Origin: Artemisia argyi
Lineage: Eukaryota; Streptophyta; Magnoliopsida; Asterales; Asteraceae
Assembly: GCA_030686995.1 (NCBI GenBank)
Contig: CM060704.1
Location: 115,050,042-115,114,041, forward strand
Length of the DNA stretch: 64,000 bases
Reading direction: 5' to 3'
Positions within the stretch are counted from its first letter, which is position 1. Each line of letters starts with the position of its first letter. Positions 33,695 to 43,922 of the stretch are shown here, in pieces. Both the position numbers and the translations under genes were made by a program. The notes under the pieces were generated by a model. The model did no database searches, was not told the DNA's origin, and worked only from the letters and a program-made list of their open reading frames with translations.

Positions 33695-35635
33695 CTAAGT
33701 CCATCGTCCCCAATATGTCATGGGTCCAAAGTTGTTAGCGCCAAACATCCTATACATTTTTTGCATTTGTCTAGGGTGTGGAAATGGTGAGAAGAATCCC
33801 ATAGGAGGGAAATCATTTTTCCAATTCATGGAGTAGTTCTTATAATGATTTTTATTTTTAGTTGTTTTTTATCCAGTTTGTCTATTTGGTATATTTGTTC
33901 TCCTAGGGGATGGAGGTGTAGATCTTATAGTTGGTTTGTTGTAACCTAATCCAGGTTTTAATATTGGTCTATAGAATTGTTTTACTTCTTCTATGCTAGC
34001 AACGGGTGTTTCTGGTTTTCCTAGTATTGACTGTTTTGAACCAGAATCTGTAATAACTTCGGGTAAGGTCACAGTCTTCCTTACTGGGGAAGGTCCTTTA
34101 TCGATGGGACGGTCCCTTGAAGGTGAGGGACTGTCGGGTGGATTTGAGGGACCGTCTCCAGTAGCTAGGTCCGACTGAGACTTCACAAATTTTATTTATT
34201 TTGATATGTTTGGTGTTGCTTTAAAGAAATTATAACCTATACCGGTTTTATCATCGTAAGCCTTTTGAATTCCTATTAGTTGTCTAAGAGAGTGAGTGCT
34301 CTTTTCAAACTTATTTAATTTTAAGGCTTCCTCTTTGAGTTCCTCATTTTCGACTTTAAGAAGTTTGCACGTTTTACATTCTGAAGCAATTTCTTTTCCT
34401 TTCTCAAGTCTAGATAACATCTCTTTTAGTTCCAATATTTCTTTTTCTAATTTAGATTTAGTGGATTTTAGAGATTTGTTTTTCAAAATTATCTTTTGAC
34501 TCACTTCATAAATTTTATCAGATTCATTGTCTAAGTCAAGTGAATCTAGTGAGCAAATATCAAAATTGTGAAAATCGGTTTCGGTACGTACCTCTTTTGA
34601 AGATCCGGCCATGAGACAAGTCTGAGTCTTATCATCTTCTTCGCCATCACTCCAAGCACCGCTAACATACGCCCTTTGGTTTTTGTCCCTTGTTTGGTGT
34701 GGAAAATCTCCAACTAAGTGTCTTGTATCACCACATCCAAAACATCTCTTCTCACCTTTGATGTATCTATCTTCACGAGCTTTTTGAGGAATTTTCTTTT
34801 CCTCTCGTGGTTGTCTTACAAATCTTCCTCTTCGTTTGAAGAATTTCTTGAAATCTCTAACCGCCAATGCATACTCTTCGTCATCACTTTCCGAGCTTGA
34901 TTCTTCATCATCACTTAATTCCTTTTTAGCTTTTAATGCAATTGATTTTCTTTCCACCTTACTATTTACAATATCGGAATCATTTTTGATGATTAACTCA
35001 TGGACCTTCAAGTTACCAATGAGCTCATCTAATGCTAGAGATGCCAAGTCTTTAGATTCTTCAATTGTCGTGACCTTTGCTCTCCACTTCGGATGTAAAG
35101 CCCTGAGATATTTCCTAACACAACTTTTGACAGAAATTTCCTAATCGAGTGAATTTAAACTCGTGATTATGGTGTTAAATCTAGCAAATGAACTATCTAT
35201 AGATTCATCTTCAGGTATGATAAATTGTTCATATTGTTGAACCAAAAGATCGATCTTATTGTCTTTGACTTGATTATTACCTTGATGAGTGACTAACAAA
35301 ATTTTCCAAATATCTTTAGCCGTATTGCACATAAAAATTCTTTGAAATTCCTTTTTAGGCAAAGCATTGTAAATAACCATTTTTGCTTCATCATTTTTAG
35401 CTAATTTCTTTTTAAGAGTATCACTTTGTTTGTCATAAGGAACAACTTCATTTTGTTTAGTTTCAAGATTAAATTCAATAGGTTTAAAGTCACCCATTAT
35501 AATAACATGCCAAAGATCAAGATCTTTTGATTTCACATACGTTTCGAATCAAGTTTTCCAATAAATTAAATTATCAGTCTCAAAGAGTGGTGGTCTTTGC
35601 ATAGACTGACCTTCTTGATATTTTTCAAATTCCAT
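33695..35635 (-). pseudogene. Copia-type gag of element C
   Basis: The ATG at 35635 ([20 protein letters not shown] start) is followed by a frameshift near 35540, then by the UBN2 domain ([42 protein letters not shown]), a basic [15 protein letters not shown] stretch, the zinc knuckle CFGCGDTRHLVGDFP (last Cys replaced by Phe), an acidic and coiled-coil part and a C-terminal GANNFGPMTYWGR stretch. Stops or shifts lie near 35140, 34195 and 33869. An extra Pro/Ser-rich insert (about 34160-34085, GPSNPPDSPSPSRDRPIDKG) is absent from B gag; its DNA copies the palindrome module of the LTR of C. Confidence 0.78.
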
Positions 35636-35703
35636 TGATCGTTTCAAGTTTTAAAATACAGTATATTTTAAAAATCCTTGAGCAACGAAGCTCTGATACC
35701 AAT

Positions 35704-36916
35704 TGAAGAAACTAGAAGGGGGGGGGGGGGTTGAATAGTTTCACCGTTATTAATCACGTTTTTATAAAATTGGCTTTACAAATTGTGTTTGACAAAAAGG
35801 TTCGATTCGAAGCTTACGTGAAATCAACACAACAATAAATATAAGCAATGATAAGTAAACAAGTAAAGGTAAAGAAAGGAAAGATCAAACCGGCACACGA
35901 AGATTTGTAGTGGTTCGGCCACGAAGCTCACTCCTTCGTCCCTGCTCCACTCCTCGAGTCTTACACTCGAGAGTTTCACAAACACTATATCAACACGCTC
36001 CCTTATGGCGGAACAAACCTTACACAAGCTTACACCAAGTTTAACGACACTAAGCGGAATGTCGAGTCCTAATCCTAGCTAGAACCAATCTACCAAAGCC
36101 CACGTGGCTTCACACCTCGTACCAACACGATGGCATGATACAACACAATACACAATATAAGACTTGTAGTCAAGTCCTATTACATACACGAAACAATGAA
36201 TGAAAGTAATGATAGATCTGCAACAATAAGATGAGATGAGCAAAACTCTTCTTCAACACTTCGTTTCTTGATTACAACGAATGTTCTTCTCTTGCACTTA
36301 GAAGAAAGATGAGTGTGATCACTTGTAAACAACTAGAACTTGATAATGTGATCAAAGAGTATGTTTTGGAAAGAATTTCGGAATACATAAGGTTTTGGTG
36401 CATAAGAGGTGAAGATTTCTTGAGGAAAATAGTTCTGTATTTATAGGCGTCAGGAAAGAGGCGACGGTCCCTTAAATGATGGACGGTCCCTTATCGATAA
36501 GGGAGCGCCATCCTATTTAAGGGACCGTCCAGACAGACGCTCCTCGTTTTGTCCTGACGTGGTGAAAAACTATCTGGTGAAGTTTTGTTGTCGGTTTTGA
36601 GCAGGAAATATGGCTGTTATGGTTTTGAATATTGAAAACATTTTCTTAATAAAACATTTCTTTAAGTTTTACAAAAATACATTTGTAAAAATGTTTTGTG
36701 ACATGAAAATTTAAAGTTTTTAAAACCTTTGATCACATACACAAGTTGGTCGAAGTTTGTACATACCTTAAGTGATGTTGATGACGAAAACGAGTTTTCC
36801 CGATTAAAAACTTATCAGTCGTAGTTTTATGTAACGTGTGTTTGCATTTTGTGATTATCAAAACTAGTAGAGACTGATTAATGCAAATGACGTTTTTGAC
36901 ATTATTTGTATTAACA
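35704..36916 (-). repeat. 5' LTR of element C
   Basis: TGAAGAAACTAG to GTATTAACA, 1213 bp, 13-G run at the edge. Palindrome module (GACGGTCCCTTAA and TTAAGGGACCGTCC) at 36461-36530, TATA box on the minus strand (cctataaatacagaac) at 36435-36448. Confidence 0.85.
36435..36530 (-). promoter_or_regulatory. LTR promoter of C: palindromes plus TATA
   Basis: The same architecture as in A and B, but with half-sites GACGGTCCC/GGGACCGTC instead of GGCCGGCCCC/GGGGCCGGCC. The architecture is kept while the sequence has changed. Confidence 0.55.
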
Positions 36917-36971
36917 ATCATTAAAACACAAAGATATTGTATAGATTAAACGTCGTAACGTTTGCACTAAC
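36917..36971 (-). repeat. LTR-end remnant of a related family
   Basis: Matches 38945-39006 (attgtatagattaaacg, then cgtaacgtttgcactaaca), so both are ends of one LTR family. Probably an older LTR cut by later insertions. Confidence 0.5.
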
Positions 36972-37864
36972 AATGGGTATGCCACTTTTGAGGGGGATAA
37001 TAGCGTGTGTCTTTCCTCTTTTTCTGTGGGAAGGAAAGATGTGTATACTGGGGTTATAAATCACGAAGGGATCGTGCTTAATCATTCGTATCGGTAGCAA
37101 GGATCTAGCTTAATCATCATATTGGAAATTGATGCCCACCGTGCCGAAATATTTCGTGGTTTTTTACCTTGTTCGAGTACTCCAGTTGATTGGTTGATTC
37201 AGTTGACCCTTAAATATTCATACGGCTTCTGATGACTCACAAATATAGCAAAAACAACATGAATGCTATTTTTGGAAGGGAGAATAAGTATATATTGTTC
37301 TCTATTTGGTTTACGTTTCCATGAAAGAAAAATGTGTACATGTAGTGAGTTAGCAATACATGAATAGGGCTATAGGCATAGAGAAACCATGGTTGTTCGC
37401 TCTGTTTGAAGTCACTCGGTTATGAATAGGGCTATAGGCATAGGGATACCATAATTGGGTGATCAGAACTTGGTATATCATTTGGAACTTCATTTGATCG
37501 TTTAAACTGGATGATTCAATAGTAGAAGAAGACGGTTGATATCAAGACCCTCAAACGTGATCATGAATTTAATGTTCTGAATCTATAAAAGGGGATGGTC
37601 AGTTTGTGGGGGAGCTGATTCAAAAACTTCTCAAGTCTTTGAAGAAGCTCGGTAGAACCACGATGGTCTAATTGAGGGGGAGCAAACTCAATTAGTCATC
37701 ACAACATTGTTTGTCTTCAAGGATGCTGCACACCAAGCTCAGAGCAAAAGATCAAAGCCAAGGTTTATTCGGAAGAGAGAGCTTCAAGGTTATCTTCAGC
37801 ATTACTTAAAGACATCAATGTCCACTAATCTAGACTATCTGTATTTAGGGGGGGGGGGGGGGAT
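36972..37864 (+). mobile_element. 3' internal end of a Copia-like element
   Basis: Precedes a short LTR and ends in a polypurine tract with a 16-G run (37848-37863, tgtatttagg start). It contains a duplicated segment (gaatagggctataggcatag at about 37364 and 37424). No pol sequence is left. Confidence 0.5.
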
Positions 37865-38116
37865 TGTTGGACCAAGAAATACTAGATAGTTACTAAATTA
37901 GATATCCTACCCCCGAGATACATGTATAGTCTCGTAGGGAATAAGAACATTGTGTAGGTATCACAACTTATGCTAGGAAGGGTTGTGATACTCCTTGTAC
38001 TAGTATAAATACCTCCACTAGTCTCACTAGTGGAGTGTGTGTTCATTAATAAAGTTTATCTTGTCTCACCACTCTCTCTTCCTTCTCTTTAGTTTCTCTC
38101 TCTAACATCACCAACA
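37865..38116 (+). repeat. Short Copia LTR, 252 bp
   Basis: TGTTGGACCAAG to CACCAACA with perfect inverted ends TGTTGG/CCAACA, a TATA box (tataaatacctcc near 38008) and an AATAAA signal (near 38050), right after a polypurine tract. The partner LTR is not in the window. Confidence 0.75.
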
Positions 38117-39006
38117 GGGTGTGTTTACCTACTCCGGTCGACCACCCAACACCACCAATATCATCACCTAAACTAGATTTATGTGAGCCAAAAGTTATCT
38201 ACTGATCTAAATGATGCAAGAAGGGTAGAGAAAATTTGTGTTTAAGTCATCTACCAATGAGAAAACCATGGGCTGCTATTTATAGCCAACAGGCTTAGCA
38301 GACCCACGGATCAGGCGGAACACTTTTGAGGGTTTCGTCTGTTGTCAGAATTGGTTCCGCCAGGTCTGACAGTTTTGATCTCCAACTCTCTTTCCAAATC
38401 TATCCAAGAGATTTACCAAATCTTACCTTTATACATTGAGTGATAATTTAACCAAAATATATACAAGATCTTACCAAAGTCAACTTTGACAAGACATGGA
38501 TGATGCAAGACATGATGTAAATGATTATTTCCATTTTTAGATTATTATGAAAAAGAAAGTAAACTTGTAAAAATGTTTATGTAGCTAAGTTAAATGATGT
38601 TTGTTTAAAAAGTAATTAGTAAGTTAATGAGTTACTAAAAATGTTGATTACTTATGTCGTCATAAGACACATTTTTATTATTAGTAAAACTTACTAATTT
38701 TAACTAGACATCGAATGTGGCACTTATTCTATTTGACACCTAAAATACTTAAAGACTCTAAAAGTATTTTAAACATTCTAAATGGTTAGTCAAGGGTTTT
38801 GATCATAATGTCACATAACAAACATATACGAACCTGCGTTGTAACATACGAGGACTCGAGACGTCGAGAGGTGTTGAATGTATGTTGAGACAAGATACGA
38901 TTACAAGTAACTTATACATTTTACGTTATGTACCAAGTTATACGTTTGTCATTAATCAAAACAAACGAGACTGTATAGATTAAATATCGTAATATTTGCA
39001 CTAACA
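38117..39006 (-). repeat. Remnant LTR related to the A/B/C families
   Basis: Ends with ...gtaatatttgcactaaca. It contains a TATA box on the minus strand (ggctataaatagc near 38276-38288) next to an inverted pair GGCGGAAC/GGTTCCGCC (38320-38363), again a palindrome beside TATA. The left part is missing. It separates the hAT pseudogene from its 3' part. Confidence 0.45.
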
Positions 39007-39848
39007 CAAATTAATAATATGTTTTACATATCGACAATGAAAAAAGACACCGTTGCAAACCGGTTTGTATTTTAGTTTTAATTGATCAACCACAACGGTT
39101 TTGTTCGACGCATTATCGAAAGATATAGAAAAAACCATTTCTTCTAAATCATACGTTTTGATGACACAATCTAAAATAGCATATAGATTATTACCAGTAT
39201 GGGTGTATCGAAACAATTCAAAGGCAATCGTACACTTGATCATTACCTACATTTTGGGATTTACCCAACGACCAGTAACACAAAAATACGAATCTGGTGA
39301 ACCATGCAAAGCTGTCCAAACATCACACGTTAAATTAACACCGGTTCTAACAATTGAAATCCTAAAATCATCTCATTTTAGCCATTTTCCAAATATTTAT
39401 ATAATCACGTCTAAGGGTCATTCGACTTACATGAGCATATCGAGGTTGAAGCGTAACTTGGATAAGCGAGGTCATTCGCTTATTGTCGAAGTGGTCAAAA
39501 GGAAACGTTTCTTGTATCATAAATTTCGCCATCCTATCCCGAATCCGAACCTCCTCGTATTGCCACAACGATCCATCAACCCTCATTGTTGTTTGACTAG
39601 AACTTGACGCCGCTTTCAAAACACGACAAATTGAGACATTTGATTTTTCAACGCGGGTATTTCCGTCATGTTTGTATAAACCCCCACATTTCTTACATCT
39701 CGCATTTTTTTGAACTGTCCGACATCAAACACAATTCGTAGATTGACCAAATCTCCGGGTTTCTATTCGTCTCTAGGATAGAAACCACCGTGGGTTGGGT
39801 TGATGAATTCCCAACTGAAGCTTGAGATTGCCCACATCCAGTTGCCAT
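39007..39848 (-). pseudogene. hAT transposase, N-terminal fragment (BED zinc finger)
   Basis: The ATG at 39848 starts MATGCGQSQASVGNSS; after a frameshift near 39690 comes a BED-type finger (C-x2-C in CKKCGGLYKHDGN), then SQTTMRVDGSLW and RIRDRMAKFMIQETFPFDHFDNKRM. The last part (39243-39007) is IAFELFRYTHTGNNLYAIL, FSISFDNASNKT and GVFFHCRYVKHIINLC. The SFDNAS and FH-x-R-x3-HIINL motifs mark the start of the RNase-H-like catalytic core of RICESLEEPER/Ac-like hAT transposases. Sequence stops at the LTR remnant ending at 39006; the dimerisation domain is not found. Stops between the pieces show a dead gene. Confidence 0.75.
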
Positions 39849-40098
39849 TTTTAAATAGCCTTTTTGCATTTTTGAGAGTGGTATTGTGTGTTTTGAGAGG
39901 GTAAATTACCCCGACACCCAACCTCATAATATATACTAACGATGGGGTGTTATTTTCGGACTTATGAAAAAAAAATAAATAAAAAAAAAATAAAAAAAAA
40001 CAAAAAAAAACAAAAAGGGCAAGCAAGCAAAAAAAAAGGAAAGAAAAGAAGAAAAAAAAGGTCATCGTTCTGATCGGCTGTTGCCGTCTTCCAATGAT

Positions 40099-40200
40099 CA
40101 AAACCGGTTTAAACTGGTTTTTAAAATCAGACCGCTTTAAACCGGTTCTAAAACAAGCGGTTCAGTTCAAGGGAAACCGGTTTTCCCTAAACCGGTTTTC
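40099..40200. repeat. Cluster of AAACCGGTTT-type palindromes upstream of the hAT fragment
   Basis: At least four copies (near 40101, 40137, 40174 and 40189) plus variants (aaactgg, accgct) in 100 bp, about 250 bp upstream of the hAT ATG. Subterminal clusters of short motifs serve as transposase binding sites in hAT elements; that reading is inference. Confidence 0.5.
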
Positions 40201-40204
40201 GCTT

Positions 40205-41538
40205 TTTATTTTATTTTACTTTTTTTTTCAAGGATCGGTTTTCATTTTTTTTAACTTCTACAGCCAACGTATCATTTATTCATCCATATTCCATAGTGAC
40301 ATAGTATCGCCACCAACATGATTGTTTATTCTGCTCCTCCAATGCTACATGCTTTGGCCCACCACACCTAGGTAGCCCAAAAGTTCGGCCGATCACTTTT
40401 AGAAACAAAGATAAATAAGTGTGTTTATTTTATTATGATTTTTATTTTAGGTCTGAATCTGACTATCACATCTTACCGGTAAGAGGTGGCTAGAAAGTCT
40501 AAGTCTGAACGAAATAATTTATTTATTTTTGTATAATTGTTCGAATAATTTTAAGTGCTCGTTTCTGCAATTTATTTATTAAACCAACGCAATGCGATAA
40601 TAAGTGACTTATATAAATATGAAACAAGACTTTTTATCATAAATATAAACATGGTTAATTAACACAAATCTTCAATCTCTTATAGAGTAAGAGGCAATAA
40701 GACAAGCTCTCACCTCTTATTTAATAAGATGTTATATGGGTCCGACTCAAAAAAAAAAAAAAAAAACAAACAAACAAACAAACAACACTAATGTCTGACC
40801 ACCTCTTACCGCCTCTAAGAATAAAAGTAAGAGGATAGTAAGACATTTTTTCAAAAAACAAACACACCCTTATTTCATCCCAATTCATACAATTTGCACA
40901 AGGCTTAGAAAAATGGGATCATGACGCTATACACCAATAAAATTTCGATCTTGACTTTTGAAAAACATTTTGATTGGTTAAAAGTTGTAAATGACTGAAA
41001 AAGAACAAAATTTAATTATGTACATTTGATTTTGGACTGAAGGAGTATGAGTCTTTCATATTTGATTGTTGCGATGATTACTTTATTAAACATTATTTAG
41101 TAGTATAAAAAAGCTTTAGTGAAATTTTGTATATCACTCATTATTTTTGTTTACACAAGCAAAGGCGAGATTAGCGAGGATGCTGATGGTAGAGGAAATG
41201 TGCTTCTAATATGCTGGATTAGCAAGGTTATATACCATTAGGGTATCTCGTGGAATGATACATATGCTGGGGTTTTGTCCATCCAAATTTTGGTATCTTG
41301 TTCATCACTTTGCCCATTCAACACACGTCCGAATTAGACTTGCAAGGTTATATACCATTAGGGAACTAAAGAAAAATGGCGTTAAGACAACATAGAATCT
41401 ACACTGTTATTCGGTCCTTTTAGCCCTTTTTGATTTAACTAACATGCTCAACTATTAATTAGATATCAGACCAATGTTACTAATAATGTCATGTAACTAT
41501 CACAACAATGAATGCAATGTCTATACATAATCAATCAC
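40205..41538. other. Intergenic, possible MITE at about 40408-40870
   Basis: Near-inverted ends ataagtgtgtttattttatt (left) and aaaaaacaaacacacccttat (right) enclose about 460 bp that includes a paired cttaccggtaagaggtgg / cacctcttaccgcc. No clear duplication. The rest shows nothing I recognise; it is the 3' flank of the GRDP-like gene. Confidence 0.35.
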
Positions 41539-43509
41539 TCAACCAAATAAAGCTTGCTTATAAAACTCATCGCCACATTCCTCAGCCGAATAGCTTTTTG
41601 TTACATAATCCGGCCCTTCTCGTGCCATCACGCTATTAGCATTCCAGTACCATGGCTTAACATAAACCGATCTCAACAAAGAGTCATCAAAAACCATGAC
41701 AGACCCCCAATCTCGAGCCCCAAGGTTTGCTTCTTTCAACCTCCTCCTAATCAACAAACTTCCCACATCTTCCTTTCTCATTTCCGTGACACTTCTTAGT
41801 ATCGTCATGTTAAGAAGCAGCACAAACACAGCATCTTCTTCTGGCAAGAATTCTACAGCAGATAACTTCCAGTTTATAAGACCCGTTGCTCTCCCACTCG
41901 GGTTTTCCTCAGTGAACTGAATAATCGTCACAAACCCTTCTTCATCTTGTTCTGTTTCTTCTTTGTCTTCGTTTTGGTACTGCATATGTCGCCCTTTTAG
42001 CAAGCGAATCTGTGAGTCGGTGGAGGTGCTAGTTTTGAGATCAAAACGCATGTCACTTGCTATATTCAATTCGTGTCCGGTTGAAAAGCTCCATGAAGAT
42101 CGCCACTCTTGTGAAGGCGTCTTTGGTGTTGCGGTTCCAATCACTTTCTCTGTACTAGATCACATATGAGAATTGATACGATCAACAACATGATCACGAA
42201 AAATGAAGCAATAAGAAATCGAGAAACATACCTGGGGATTTTCCGATGGATCCGGCAATGTAAGACCACGACCCTGCTCTTATTTCTATAATCCGGTCCT
42301 CCCATTTTACCACTGTAGGTTTGTTACTACCTCTTCTCCATAATCCTCCTCCCATTCTGCCATAAGAATAAATAAAGTTATGGATATTCTACTGTATGTT
42401 TGACTTTGAATCTGAAATTGGAACCCATAACAAGAATGGTACCTCATTCGAATAACAAAACATTCTCTTCCGGCATGATCAAGAACAGTACGAGACAACC
42501 ACCGGCCTTCTTGAGGTCGATATTGGTTCATTTTTAGGATCACCTCCGATACCATAGCTCCTGAATCATCAGTCACCCGGTCTGGCACAGATTTTAGCAA
42601 GTATGGTGCTTGTGCAGGCGGTGTGATTGATACAACTACCCTTGATTTTTTACCAATGACTCCCTCTAATGTGATTGATGGTGCTCTAAGCAATTCATTC
42701 CACATAAATGTTTTGGATTCGACTAGGTTACTTCCTTTGATGCAAACCCCCGCTTTTCGTCGTCTTAGTTCTACCACTATTCCTTTTGTTCCAAATTCGC
42801 AGTACAGTGCGACCACTTTATGCCATGAATCTGAAGGAATAGTGGTTATGGGGCTGTTAATTTTAAAGTCTCGGTGACATCTAAGCAGCTGGAAACGTAA
42901 AAACTCCTTTGAAAGATCTGCTTGCATTGTCTTCATCATTGGAGTTTGCTTTACCAATATGTTAACCTGCTTGCAAGCAAACATTAATGTTGTCAACATC
43001 AACCAATTTTATAGACGCGTTGTTACTTATTTCTACAAGTTCATATTAAACGACATCAATGTGCCATGTTGTAACTGTAAACAGATCATACCCCTACCCT
43101 AAGGTAAACCGAAGAATAGAGAGACTGCATCCAAGAAGACCTGCAGCATGTGTGCTGGTGAGTGAGATCAAAATAATGTGGCTGTGTGCTTGTGTACAAA
43201 TGCAAGAAAAGCGGAACTATGAAAGAAATAAGCGTAGAAGCATGAGTACATATAAGTATATAACACATAGCATACAAGGCGGATGACAGATACCATCAAA
43301 AGACTAAGAAATATAAAGGCACATAAGCAGCGCCGTCTTTGAGTTTATGGAGGCCGAGTACAGAATTCAGTTTAAAGACAAATACGAAACCTTAAATAGA
43401 AAGTAAATAATTTGATTAAACGATAAAATGAGAAATAATCGTTTTCAATGAGCATGGCCAGCACTTTTTAATGCAACACTCTAAATCAAATACGTGAAGT
43501 CACTTTTAT

Positions 43510-43584
<75 letters not shown>

Positions 43585-43888
43585 TATAAAAATTTTGAGG
43601 CCCCTCGCATACCCTCATATATGGCTCTGCAAATAAGCATGCAACGCATGGAGGCAAAGCATAAAATATAAGGAGTGCAAATAGGGGAAGAGAGGCATGC
43701 ATAAGGGTATAAACGCTTACAGAGACAAAGGGCTTAAAAACAAAAAAATCTAAGGCCTAAGCGGATAGCGAAGATCGAAGAATTGCTAAGGGCTCTATGC
43801 CTAAGAGAAAAGGCAAACAAATACACGGAAAGCCACTAAGATATGCCTACAGACACCATAAGGCTAGCTAAGACTCTATCTGAGACAT

Positions 43889-43922
<34 letters not shown>

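Larger units (their letters stand above)
33695..36916 (-). mobile_element. Element C: truncated relative of A and B (gag plus 5' LTR)
   Basis: In the minus direction: LTR 36916-35704, an initiator-Met primer site (TGGTATCAGAGC, 35701-35690) and a degenerate gag to 33695. Everything downstream of gag is missing. The right flank begins atcat; no matching duplication is found on the left because the left end is truncated. Confidence 0.8.

Noticed and set aside
39763..40101. Phe-rich 112-residue frame upstream of hAT
   Set aside because: Comes from an A/T homopolymer-rich tract; not membrane protein evidence.
41554..42169. Plus-strand frames across 41554-42169
   Set aside because: Opposite strand of GRDP-like exon 7, whose frame joins the other exons in phase.
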